Assembly (NCBI GenBank): GCA_029784825.1 | Contig: JAFMAU010000016.1 | Coordinates: 1-40,205 of the forward strand | Source of the DNA: Nitrososphaerota archaeon | GTDB taxonomy: Archaea > Thermoproteota > Nitrososphaeria > Nitrososphaerales > UBA183 | Reading direction: 5' to 3' | Length of the DNA: 40,205 nucleotides | In this document: in pieces, positions 1-6,432 of the stretch | Layout of the letters: the number at the start of each line of letters is the position of its first letter | Position numbering within the stretch: the stretch's first letter is position 1 | Notes under the pieces: generated by a model | Databases searched by the model: none | Seen by the model: only the letters and a program-made list of their open reading frames with translations | What the model was told of the DNA's origin: nothing | Made by a program: the position numbers and the translations under genes

Positions 1-215
1 GAAAGCCCGCTTCTGGAGAACGCTCGACGGCCGGTCTCGCGCCTGCGACCGGAGGCCGGCGGGTTGGTCCGTCGGAACGTGCAGGCTCCCTGGGGCGGCA
101 CTCGGGGTCCATTCTTGAATTCGGACGCGCACGCCCCGTTGCTGGTCGTTGGATTGAAGCAGTCCCCAAGCCTCGCTGCAGGGGAAGGAGGGTGGACGCC
201 TCGGCTGGACGGAGC
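1..215 (+). pseudogene. 3' part of an open frame interrupted by the IS
   Basis: Frame 1 is open from the first base of the window and enters the insertion sequence, where it stops at 229-231. If the IS and one copy of the 9-bp target duplication are removed, the frame continues across the junction from 215 to 995, reads VERLKSL and stops at 1017-1019. This would be the last 80 or so codons of a gene that begins outside the window. I do not recognise the product. In GC-rich DNA an open frame of this size can occur by chance, so coding status is uncertain. No other structure, tRNA or terminator was seen in these bases. Confidence 0.3.
207..215. repeat. Left copy of 9-bp target site duplication
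   Basis: The bases ggacggagc directly precede the left end of the IS and are repeated exactly at 986-994 directly after its right end. Confidence 0.88.
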
Positions 216-985
216 GATACTGTTCAAATAAGGAATTTGAGCGCTCTATCTAACCTTCTTCTCACGACTGGATGAACGGCCATCAGAAGATATCGCATCT
301 TCATGAGCCAATACGATACCCTGCTGAAGGCCGTCCATGACGCCCGAATCTTCCAGAGGAATAAAATTCCACTGGAGACAAAGGTTCTTGCCTGTCTGCT
401 CTACCTTGCTGGACTCTCCTACCGAGGGATGACCCTTCAGACGGGGATCATCCCTGCATGCTATCGCTCGGTCCATTACTGGGTCCATCAGCTGAAGGGC
501 ATCAGGTCGAGGGTCCAGAAGAGAGTGAGGAGGGTCGTGGCGATAGACGAGACCAAGCAGAAGGTCAACGGGAGGCAGCTGTTCGTCTGGGACGCCATCG
601 ATACAGAGACGAAGGAGCTCCTCGCAGTGTATGCGTCGTACCAGAGGTCTTCCATCAACGCGTTGATCTTCGTCAAGATGGTCTTAGAGACCTGCGAGGG
701 GAAGCCGGTGATCCTAGTAGACGGAGGGCCGTGGTACCCCTGGGCCCTGGAGAGGTACGGACTGAGATGGCTCCACATCACCTTCGGGGAGAGGAACTCC
801 ATAGAGAGGTTCTATCGGACCTTCAAGGAGAGGACTAAGCGTTTCTACAGCAACATCAACGCGAGAAGGGAGAAGATTCATTCCTTGGAGGCCTTCCTCA
901 ACCTCTTCATGCTGTACTACAACCATCTAAGGTGGCATCAGGGAACGGGATGCATTCCTGGGGGTGAGCTTATTTGAACAGTATC
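216..985 (+). mobile_element. Complete IS6-like insertion sequence (770 bp)
   Basis: The two ends are perfect 17-bp inverted repeats: gatactgttcaaataag at 216-232 and its reverse complement at 969-985. They enclose one transposase gene, whose stop codon lies inside the right repeat. A 9-bp direct duplication flanks the element. Family IS6 elements usually duplicate 8 bp, so 9 bp is slightly unusual. Perfect ends, perfect duplication and an intact gene indicate a recent, probably active insertion. Confidence 0.9.
303..977 (+). CDS. IS6-like DDE transposase
   Basis: This 224-aa protein should cut and join the ends of its own element. Residues 35-65 look like the N-terminal helix-turn-helix (GLSYRGMTLQTGI, then SVHYWVHQL). 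The RNase H-like catalytic core follows: D82 in VAIDETK, D140 in LVDGGPWY and E168 in NSIERF, followed by the basic helix KERTKRF. The spacing and the NxIExxxRxxK signature resemble the short IS6-type transposases of archaea, including haloarchaeal ISH elements. The gene fills the element and its TGA stop overlaps the right inverted repeat. No frameshift or missing catalytic residue is visible, so it is probably functional. It could be placed in a neighbouring DDE family by a profile search. Confidence 0.88.
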   Translation: MSQYDTLLKAVHDARIFQRNKIPLETKVLACLLYLAGLSYRGMTLQTGIIPACYRSVHYWVHQLKGIRSRVQKRVRRVVAIDETKQKVNGRQLFVWDAIDTETKELLAVYASYQRSSINALIFVKMVLETCEGKPVILVDGGPWYPWALERYGLRWLHITFGERNSIERFYRTFKERTKRFYSNINARREKIHSLEAFLNLFMLYYNHLRWHQGTGCIPGGELI

Positions 986-994
986 GGACGGAGC
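986..994. repeat. Right copy of 9-bp target site duplication
   Basis: This is the exact copy of 207-215 (ggacggagc) immediately after the right inverted repeat of the IS. Confidence 0.88.
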
Positions 995-1134
995 GGTCGA
1001 AAGGCTAAAATCATTGTAGGCGTCCGAATATTGGAGAAGAATCGCACAAAATCGGGTACGGGATATGGAGTTCCTGAGCGTTCCTTTGAAACTAACACAG
1101 TCATTTTCATAAAGTGCGCCAGTTGCCCACAACA

Positions 1135-1143
1135 CTTAAATAC
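1135..1143 (+). promoter_or_regulatory. TATA box of the TFB gene
   Basis: The sequence cttaaatac fits an archaeal TATA element. It predicts a transcription start near 1164 and a leader of about 28 nt before the ATG at 1192. The IS inserted about 150 bp upstream does not touch it. Confidence 0.6.
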
Positions 1144-1191
1144 AAATCTCGGAGGCGAAATCTGGTATCCCGGGGTTTTTGGTAAGAGAGT

Positions 1192-2130
1192 ATGTTCTCT
1201 GACAAAGATTTCACGCGGCTGATGAAACTTCAGAAGGCGATGGACAAGTGCCCTCGCTGCGGCAAGGGCCCCATGCTCGTCGACTCTGCGGGCGGCGAGC
1301 TCTTCTGCGGCAGTTGCGGCTTCGTGGTAAAAGAGAAGATAGAAGAGACCGGGCCCGAGTGGAGGGCGTTCTCCAAGGAGGAGAAGGACGACAGGAGCAG
1401 GGGAGGGATCCCCACCTCGATCGCCATGCACGACATGGGCCTGGCCACGGTCATAGGAGGAGTGAACAAGGACGCTTCCGGAAAGTCACTTTCCGCCTCG
1501 ATGAAGGCGACTGTGGAGAGGCTCAGGACCTGGGACAGCAGGAGCCAGGTGCACGAGCCGGTCGACAGGAATCTGAGGCAGGCGTTCAGCGAGCTCGACA
1601 GGCTCTCCGACAAGCTGTCTGTCTCCGACGCCGTCGTCGAGAAGGCCGCCTACGTCTACAGGAAGGCGCTCGAACGCGGCCTGGTCAGGGGCAGGTCCAT
1701 CTCTGCGATAATCGCCGCTTCGCTCTACGCGGCGTGCAGGGACACCCAGACGCCGAGGACCCTCAAGGACCTGGCGGCGGTGAGCAACGTCAAGAAGAAG
1801 GACATCGCGAGGTGCTACAGGCTCCTGCTCAAGGAGATGGACATCAAGATGCCGGTGGTGGACCCGACAAAGTGCATCTCCAGAATCGCTTCCAAGGCAC
1901 AGCTCACCGAGAAGACGAAGAGGCGGGCGCTCGAGATTCTGAAGAGGGCCGAGGAGACGAGGATCTCGGCCGGCAAAGACCCGATGGGGCTGGCCGCAGC
2001 TGCGCTGTACGTAGCGTGCACCCTGGAAGGCGAGGACAAGACGCAGAAGGACGTCGCCGAGGCAGCGGGAGTCACCGAGGTCACCATCCGGAACAGGTAC
2101 AAGGGCCTCCGGTCCGCGCTGGGAATCTAG
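1192..2130 (+). CDS. tfb: Transcription initiation factor IIB (TFB)
   Basis: TFB bridges TBP bound at the TATA box and RNA polymerase and sets the transcription start site. The 312-aa protein has the expected order. A zinc ribbon (C20/C23 and C39/C42, in CPRCG and CGSCG) is followed by the B-reader region (GPEWRAFS, about residues 54-61). Two cyclin-fold repeats then span about 115-210 and 215-312, and end in the helix-turn-helix VTEVTIRNRYK that reads the BRE element. The length is normal for the family. Archaea often carry several TFB paralogues, and whether this is the main one cannot be judged here. The gene stands alone, behind its own TATA box. Confidence 0.96.
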   Translation: MFSDKDFTRLMKLQKAMDKCPRCGKGPMLVDSAGGELFCGSCGFVVKEKIEETGPEWRAFSKEEKDDRSRGGIPTSIAMHDMGLATVIGGVNKDASGKSLSASMKATVERLRTWDSRSQVHEPVDRNLRQAFSELDRLSDKLSVSDAVVEKAAYVYRKALERGLVRGRSISAIIAASLYAACRDTQTPRTLKDLAAVSNVKKKDIARCYRLLLKEMDIKMPVVDPTKCISRIASKAQLTEKTKRRALEILKRAEETRISAGKDPMGLAAAALYVACTLEGEDKTQKDVAEAAGVTEVTIRNRYKGLRSALGI

Positions 2131-2254
2131 CTTCAGCGCAAGGCGTCCGGTCCGGGCAGCTTCCTTCAGATGCACAGTTACGGTCCGGGCTCGGTCGGAC
2201 GTCTCCGTCCGCCGCTTTCGAGAGGCTGCCGCGAGCTTTCAATAGCCTAGGTTT

Positions 2255-2533
2255 ATGATGCCTCCCCGAACCCGGGGGAGGGTGCAAAGGCTCACGCTGG
2301 CTTCCATAGTCGCTCTAATCGTGCTGGGAACCTTCGCCTCGGCGTTCCTGATCGGCCAGGCAATGGTGCGTCCGACCCATGCGGTCGCTGCGCCCGGACC
2401 GAGTCAGGCTCCGGCGAGCGTCCAGACCACGGCCCAACCCCAGCCGCAGAACAGCACCTCTCTCCTCACAAGCCCGCCCCCAACCGGGTCAGGCGGTTCT
2501 GGAGACGACGGGCCCGGCGGCTTGGACGACTAA
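2255..2533 (+). CDS. Small single-span membrane/secreted protein, Pro/Ser/Gly-rich
   Basis: The 92-aa product has a basic N-terminus (RTRGRVQR), one hydrophobic helix at about residues 13-35 and an outside-facing tail rich in Ala, Pro, Gln and Ser. The tail ends in a Gly/Asp stretch. I do not recognise a family. It ends 10 bp before the cytochrome-b-like gene and lies on the same strand, so it is probably co-transcribed with it and the Rieske gene. It could be a small accessory subunit or linker of that complex. Either of two adjacent ATG codons (2255 or 2258) could start it. The low-complexity tail means the evidence for coding rests mainly on the helix and the operon position. Confidence 0.55.
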   Translation: MMPPRTRGRVQRLTLASIVALIVLGTFASAFLIGQAMVRPTHAVAAPGPSQAPASVQTTAQPQPQNSTSLLTSPPPTGSGGSGDDGPGGLDD

Positions 2534-2543
2534 CGGGACGCCC

Positions 2544-3020
2544 ATGACGCCCCTAGAGCTCCAGCTGGCCGATGGCTCCGGAGTCGCGGCGCTCCTGCTC
2601 CTGGGCGCATCCTCGGCGTTCATAGCCTTCAGAAGACGGCTCCTTCTGGGAGGGACGAAGCTCGCCACCGTTCGCTGGACCCACTTCGCCCTGTCGCTTG
2701 GGGCGGCTGCGGCTCTCGCTTTGCACGTCAGCCTCCTTGTCGGCTTCCCGCTGACCAACGGCGTGATTCTTGGCTACGGGGCCTTCGCAGCGGGGACGGC
2801 TGTCTGGCTCACCGGGAGCGCCTTTGTCGAGCGGGTGCGCGACTCGCTGGTCTTCCACGGGCAGTTGACCATCGTCCTGCTGGCCCTGATCCTCGCCCAT
2901 GCGGCCACGACCTCCGCGGTTCTTTCGCCGATTACGCCCGTCGTCCTGGCCTCGATTGCCGTCGTCGCGGTGCTGAACGGAGGGTACCACATCTCCAAGA
3001 TGAGGGAAACCCTGAGGTGA
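2544..3020 (+). CDS. Five-helix di-heme cytochrome b-like membrane protein
   Basis: The 158-aa protein has five hydrophobic segments, at about residues 14-29, 46-66, 74-94, 104-124 and 128-148. Helix 2 carries H47 and H61, and helix 4 carries H105 and H119. Each pair is 14 residues apart, one turn-matched pair per helix, which is the arrangement of the two b-hemes in cytochrome b of bc1 and b6f complexes. Overall similarity to classical cytochrome b is not obvious and the protein is much shorter. The Rieske gene follows directly. The inference is a quinol-oxidising or quinone-linked membrane subunit. The frame is also open upstream, but the Pro/Arg-rich extension overlaps the preceding gene, so I chose the ATG at 2544. 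Confidence 0.72.
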   Translation: MTPLELQLADGSGVAALLLLGASSAFIAFRRRLLLGGTKLATVRWTHFALSLGAAAALALHVSLLVGFPLTNGVILGYGAFAAGTAVWLTGSAFVERVRDSLVFHGQLTIVLLALILAHAATTSAVLSPITPVVLASIAVVAVLNGGYHISKMRETLR

Positions 3021-3021
3021 A

Positions 3022-3534
3022 CTGGCGACGAACAGGCGCGAATTCCTGAAGAGGCTTGTGTTCGGGGCTTCGTTTCTGGCCATGGGGGGAGTCTCGGTCC
3101 TGGAGCTGGCGGCTGGAAACCAGAGTACGGCGAACGCCGTCGCGGCCGCCCAGGGCGCCACCCTCACCGCCACTGCGACGACATCGGCCCAATCGGCGAG
3201 CTCGGCCGGACCGGTCGCTCCCAGCGGCTACGTCCTGCTGGCGCCTCTGACGGCATTGTCGGGCAAGTCCTACGCATACTTCAATCACCCCGCCTACTCG
3301 AGCTCGATCCTAATGCAGTCGGGCGGAGTGTGGCGCGCCTTCAGCGCAGTCTGCACACACGCGGGTTGCAGCGTGGAGCCGTCTGGTCAGTCGCTCTACT
3401 GCCCGTGCCATTCGGCGTACTTCAGCGCAGTCGACGGTAGCGTTCAGAGCGGCCCGCCCCCCTCCCCGCTCCCGGAGTTCGGAGTCCTCGTGCAAGGAGG
3501 CAACCTTTACGTCTCCCTGGCGAGGATCAATTAG
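3022..3534 (+). CDS. Rieske [2Fe-2S] protein with twin-arginine signal
   Basis: The C-terminal half holds the two Rieske boxes CTHAGC and CPCHSAYF, each giving one Cys and one His to a [2Fe-2S] cluster. The likely role is electron transfer from quinol outside the membrane. A start at the GTG at 3058 would cut into the signal. The in-frame codons just upstream encode NRREFLKR followed by a hydrophobic stretch, a textbook Tat signal/anchor. The only plausible initiator there is a CTG at 3022, right after the TGA of the cytochrome gene (3018-3020), with a GAGGTG just before it. Residues of about 35-70 form an Ala/Thr/Ser-rich linker. The rare start codon is an inference; the Tat motif and the cluster ligands are directly visible. 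Confidence 0.85.
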   Translation: MATNRREFLKRLVFGASFLAMGGVSVLELAAGNQSTANAVAAAQGATLTATATTSAQSASSAGPVAPSGYVLLAPLTALSGKSYAYFNHPAYSSSILMQSGGVWRAFSAVCTHAGCSVEPSGQSLYCPCHSAYFSAVDGSVQSGPPPSPLPEFGVLVQGGNLYVSLARIN

Positions 3535-3536
3535 CG

Positions 3537-4085
3537 CTACCCCATGGCCTTGGGGTCGGTGTCCCGGAGAAGCCTTTCCTTCCGTGTCGCCTCCAGGTCC
3601 GACCTCCGGAAGACTCGCGGGAACTCCTGGGTCAGCACCTTGAGGTACATCTCGATCTCGGCCTCGTCCATGTACTGGAACATGTACCTGCCGCTGTAGG
3701 GCGAGGGCTCGCCCTCACGGCGAAGGAACTCTATGTGTATGAGCGGGTCCCCCTCCTTGACGGTGATCGGAGTCCTCTCGTTGCTCAGGTTGACCAGCTC
3801 CAGGGCGAGCCTGCCCACGAACCCGCTGTGCACCTTCACCGAGTTCAGGAACGACAGGCCCAGCCTCCCGAACCTGCTCTTGGAGGTGAGGTGGGCCACG
3901 CAGTCGGGCGGAGTGAAGACTATCTCCTTGGAGATCATGTTCCTGTGTTCGAGGTAGTTCAGTGTCCTGTCCTCCCTCACCGTCAGGACGTAGCCGTCGC
4001 CGTCGAAGGCACCCTCCACTGCAGGGCTGATCACTTTGTACTTCCGCACCAGCTCCTTTAGCACCGACGCTCCCAGGACCGTCAC
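3537..4085 (-). CDS. dcd: dCTP deaminase / dUTPase family protein
   Basis: Family members deaminate dCTP or hydrolyse dUTP, supplying dUMP for dTMP synthesis and keeping uracil out of DNA. The 182-aa protein has the trimeric-fold signature: the phosphate-binding segment SKSRFGRLGL and the substrate segment VHSGFVGRLALELVN, whose Glu corresponds to the deaminase catalytic Glu, followed by KEGDPLIHIEF. The C-terminal 30 residues after the core are charged. The start ATG is at 4085. It ends 2 bp from the Rieske stop, tail to tail. Deaminase and dUTPase activity cannot be separated by eye. Confidence 0.85.
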   Translation of the reverse strand: MTVLGASVLKELVRKYKVISPAVEGAFDGDGYVLTVREDRTLNYLEHRNMISKEIVFTPPDCVAHLTSKSRFGRLGLSFLNSVKVHSGFVGRLALELVNLSNERTPITVKEGDPLIHIEFLRREGEPSPYSGRYMFQYMDEAEIEMYLKVLTQEFPRVFRRSDLEATRKERLLRDTDPKAMG

Positions 4086-4119
4086 GGCGGCCCACCTGCC
4101 GGGCCGAAGCTACTCAAAG

Positions 4120-5154
4120 CTATGCCCCCGAGGCCGCTGCCGAAGCCCTGCGGGCAATCCAGGCCTTCATCCCTAGGTAGCATACGGCAAGGAAACTCGC
4201 AGCGCCGAACAGCGCCACGACGTCGAAGGCCGTGACCTGCTGGAGGATGTATCCGTTGTCCGCAGTCCATGGGATGCCGTAGACGCCCTGGCCGAAGAAG
4301 GAGAATACGCTGTCGAGATAGTCGATTCCCCAGTGGGTCAGCACTGCGACATGGAAGCCGTACCTGATGTAGAGGTAGGAGAGCACCACGCCAGCGAAGG
4401 CCGCCTCCGGGAGCTTCCCGACCGCCCACCCGGAGCCGGAGTAGACGTGGACCAGCCCGAAGAGCAGCGAGCTCACCACGACCGCCGCGGCGAGGATCAC
4501 CTGGTGGAAGGTGGTGTTGACTTCGCCCTCGTAGGACGCGGAAGGCCGCCAGAGGGACTTCAGGGCCAGCTTCCACGACCTCCCGAGACAGAGGGCCAGG
4601 GCGGGAAGCCCGACCAAGATCATCCTGAACCCAAACTCCTCCCGGAGGGGGGCTATTGTCAGGCTCATGAAGAGCTGCATGGCATCGCCTGACAGGCCGC
4701 CTATGGGGACCCCACCCGAGGTCTCGACCGAGTCGATCATCAGGATTGTGAATCCGAGAAAACAGATGGAAACCAGGGTCACGAAGAAGGTGTTCCCGAA
4801 GAGCGCGCCCACACCTTCGGTGAACGCCCCCCTCAGCGACGAGACCATCCCCCGGCCTTGGCGCGCAGAGAGCACCAGCATTCCCGCGTAGATGGCGCTG
4901 AGCGCGATGAAGAACCCGCCCATGCTCCCTGCCAGGGGCATCGAGGTGACGAAGGGTCCGATGAAGAGGTACACTCCCTGCACCACGGAAGCGGCGTTGA
5001 ACTGGTTCGAGAGGCTTGTGAAGAAGACGGTGTAGAACCCGGCAGGGAAAGAGGCCACCACGAGAGCTGCGGTGAAGAGCAGAAGGATGACGAAGGCGAA
5101 GGAGATCATCTTGCCGGCTGCGGAGACGCCCCGCTGCGGGGACTCGCTCGTCAC
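4120..5154 (-). CDS. CPBP family intramembrane metalloprotease
   Basis: The 344-aa integral membrane protein has at least eight hydrophobic segments. The C-terminal third carries the glutamic-type/CAAX-protease (Abi) motifs in order: REEFGFR (motif 1, EExxxR), FGLVHV (motif 2, FxxxH) and THWGIDYLD (motif 3, His followed by Asp). This family includes Rce1-like prenyl-protein endopeptidases and many proteases of unknown substrate. The gene overlaps the upstream zinc-ribbon gene by 4 bp (ATGA), so the two are translated together. Apart from the partner zinc ribbon nothing points to a substrate. No key residue is missing. Confidence 0.85.
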   Translation of the reverse strand: MTSESPQRGVSAAGKMISFAFVILLLFTAALVVASFPAGFYTVFFTSLSNQFNAASVVQGVYLFIGPFVTSMPLAGSMGGFFIALSAIYAGMLVLSARQGRGMVSSLRGAFTEGVGALFGNTFFVTLVSICFLGFTILMIDSVETSGGVPIGGLSGDAMQLFMSLTIAPLREEFGFRMILVGLPALALCLGRSWKLALKSLWRPSASYEGEVNTTFHQVILAAAVVVSSLLFGLVHVYSGSGWAVGKLPEAAFAGVVLSYLYIRYGFHVAVLTHWGIDYLDSVFSFFGQGVYGIPWTADNGYILQQVTAFDVVALFGAASFLAVCYLGMKAWIARRASAAASGA

Positions 5155-5360
5155 TGGCTCTCGCCGTTGCTGAGGGGCCTCTCAAGGTAGACAACCCCCC
5201 TGTAACCGCACTTCTCGCAGTAGTAGTCCTGCGGGATCAGCCAGCCGCCGAACTCGCTGCCCCTCTGCAGGGGCGCCGTGCACTTCGGGCAGAGCTTCAC
5301 GACGGGCGCAAGGGGACTCTTTCTGGTCATGCGCGGCTTCTCTTCGGGAGGGTCGCTCAT
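5151..5360 (-). CDS. Small zinc-ribbon protein
   Basis: The 69-aa soluble protein has two CxxC knuckles (CPKC and CEKC) about 23 residues apart, separated by a segment rich in aromatic residues. This is a typical zinc ribbon. I do not recognise a more specific family. Its stop overlaps the start of the membrane protease by 4 bp, so it is probably the first gene of a two-gene operon and may act with the protease. Its promoter appears to share a TATA element with the divergent gene at 5423. Confidence 0.7.
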   Translation of the reverse strand: MSDPPEEKPRMTRKSPLAPVVKLCPKCTAPLQRGSEFGGWLIPQDYYCEKCGYRGVVYLERPLSNGESQ

Positions 5361-5390
5361 CTGGACGTCCTTCGGGCGAAAGGGACCGAC

Positions 5391-5400
5391 GCTTTAAAAC
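5391..5400. promoter_or_regulatory. Shared palindromic TATA box for two divergent zinc-ribbon genes
   Basis: The sequence gctttaaaac contains the palindrome tttaaa at 5393-5398. On the plus strand it lies 27 nt before the GTG at 5423, which fits a leaderless transcript. On the minus strand it lies 35 nt before the ATG at 5360, which fits a leader of about 8 nt. Confidence 0.5.
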
Positions 5401-5422
5401 CGTCGGGAGGGCCTTTGGGCGA

Positions 5423-5545
5423 GTGCCCAAGGAGATCTGCTACGCGTGCGGAGGCGCGATGGTCGAGATCCAGGCATGCAAGTATCGGTGCCCGCAGTGC
5501 GGCGCGTTGTTGGACTGTGAGGACGTCTCCGGGCTGCCGAGGTAG
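5423..5545 (+). CDS. 40-aa zinc-ribbon protein
   Basis: This very short frame starts with GTG and encodes two CxxC pairs (CYAC and CPQC) about 17 residues apart, plus two further Cys (CK and DCED). Such spacing fits a minimal zinc ribbon. A TATA element centred 27 nt upstream predicts a leaderless mRNA starting at the GTG, which supports the gene despite its size. It ends 2 bp before the stop of the aldolase gene on the other strand. No specific function can be given. Confidence 0.6.
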   Translation: MPKEICYACGGAMVEIQACKYRCPQCGALLDCEDVSGLPR

Positions 5546-5547
5546 GC

Positions 5548-6366
5548 TTAGCGGTTCGCCGTGGGTCTCTTCTGCTCTGCCACCATGCGGCGGGCGCCAG
5601 AGTGCTCGCTGAACGCCCGGAAGACTTCATCGACAGGCGCCTTGTCGTGGACCACGGCCCTGACCGCCCTTATCATGCCCACCGGGTCCGACGACTGGAA
5701 GATGTTCCTGCCCATGTCGACCCCGGAGGCTCCGTCTGCCATCGCCCTTGAAGCCAGAGTCAGCGCGTCCCGCTCTGTGGTCTTCTTCCCGCCCGCTATG
5801 ACCACCGGGACGGGGCACGAGTCGACTACCTTCTGGAAGTCCTCGCAGTGGTAGGTCTTCACGATTCTCGCCCCGAGTTCGGCGGCAATGCGGCAGGCCA
5901 GCCCCAGGTACCTGGCGTCCCGCTCCATCTCCCTTCCCACCGCTGTGACAGCCAGGACCGGCATGCCCGCCCGCTCGCCCTCGTCCACAAGCTGGGCGAG
6001 GTTCTGCAGCGTCTGTTTCTCGTTCTCTGCGCCCACGAAGATGGAGACGGCAACGGCCGAGGCATTGAGCCTGATCGCGTCGTCCATGGACGTAGAAATC
6101 ACCTCATTGGAGAGTTCCTTCAGGATGCTCGTCCCGCCTGAAACTCGAAGCACGATGGGAAGGCCGGTGCCTGGCTCCACGGACGTCCTCAGGACTCCCC
6201 TCGTCAGCATCAGCGAGTCGGCGTACTGGAGGAGCGGTGCGACGGTCTTCCTGGGGTTCTCAAGGCCTGTCGTGGGTCCTTGGAAGTACCCGTGGTCCAC
6301 AGCCAGCATGACCGTGCCCCCCGGCCTGATGATGCTCGACAGCCTGTCCTGCATGCCCCAGTCCAT
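5548..6366 (-). CDS. LsrF-like class I aldolase/thiolase
   Basis: The 272-aa TIM-barrel protein resembles bacterial LsrF (3-hydroxy-5-phosphonooxypentane-2,4-dione thiolase) almost motif for motif. Examples are DWGMQDRLS near the N-terminus, the DHGYFQGPTTGLE phosphate/substrate loop, the Schiff-base lysine strand RIVKTYHCE, and the phosphate-binding segments VIAGGKKT and GVDMGRNIF. Related archaeal proteins of the DhnA/FBA group serve as fructose-bisphosphate aldolase or in aromatic amino-acid synthesis. No other lsr genes (kinase, transporter) are present, so a role in AI-2 breakdown is unlikely; an aldol or thiolase reaction on a sugar phosphate is a safer statement. A TATA-like gtttaaaac lies about 42 nt upstream. 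The PGK-GAPDH genes are 21 kb away. Confidence 0.85.
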   Translation of the reverse strand: MDWGMQDRLSSIIRPGGTVMLAVDHGYFQGPTTGLENPRKTVAPLLQYADSLMLTRGVLRTSVEPGTGLPIVLRVSGGTSILKELSNEVISTSMDDAIRLNASAVAVSIFVGAENEKQTLQNLAQLVDEGERAGMPVLAVTAVGREMERDARYLGLACRIAAELGARIVKTYHCEDFQKVVDSCPVPVVIAGGKKTTERDALTLASRAMADGASGVDMGRNIFQSSDPVGMIRAVRAVVHDKAPVDEVFRAFSEHSGARRMVAEQKRPTANR

Positions 6367-6432
6367 CCTTCTCCCCTTCGGGCAGACAACCGCTCTGGCG
6401 CCGTTTTAAACTGAGTGGGCTCCCGAACCCCG

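Noticed and set aside
1..215. Part of a structured RNA (SRP RNA or RNase P RNA)
   Set aside because: The GC-rich sequence has short stretches recalling such RNAs, but I could not find the universally conserved cores in the right order. An open reading frame explains it at least as well.
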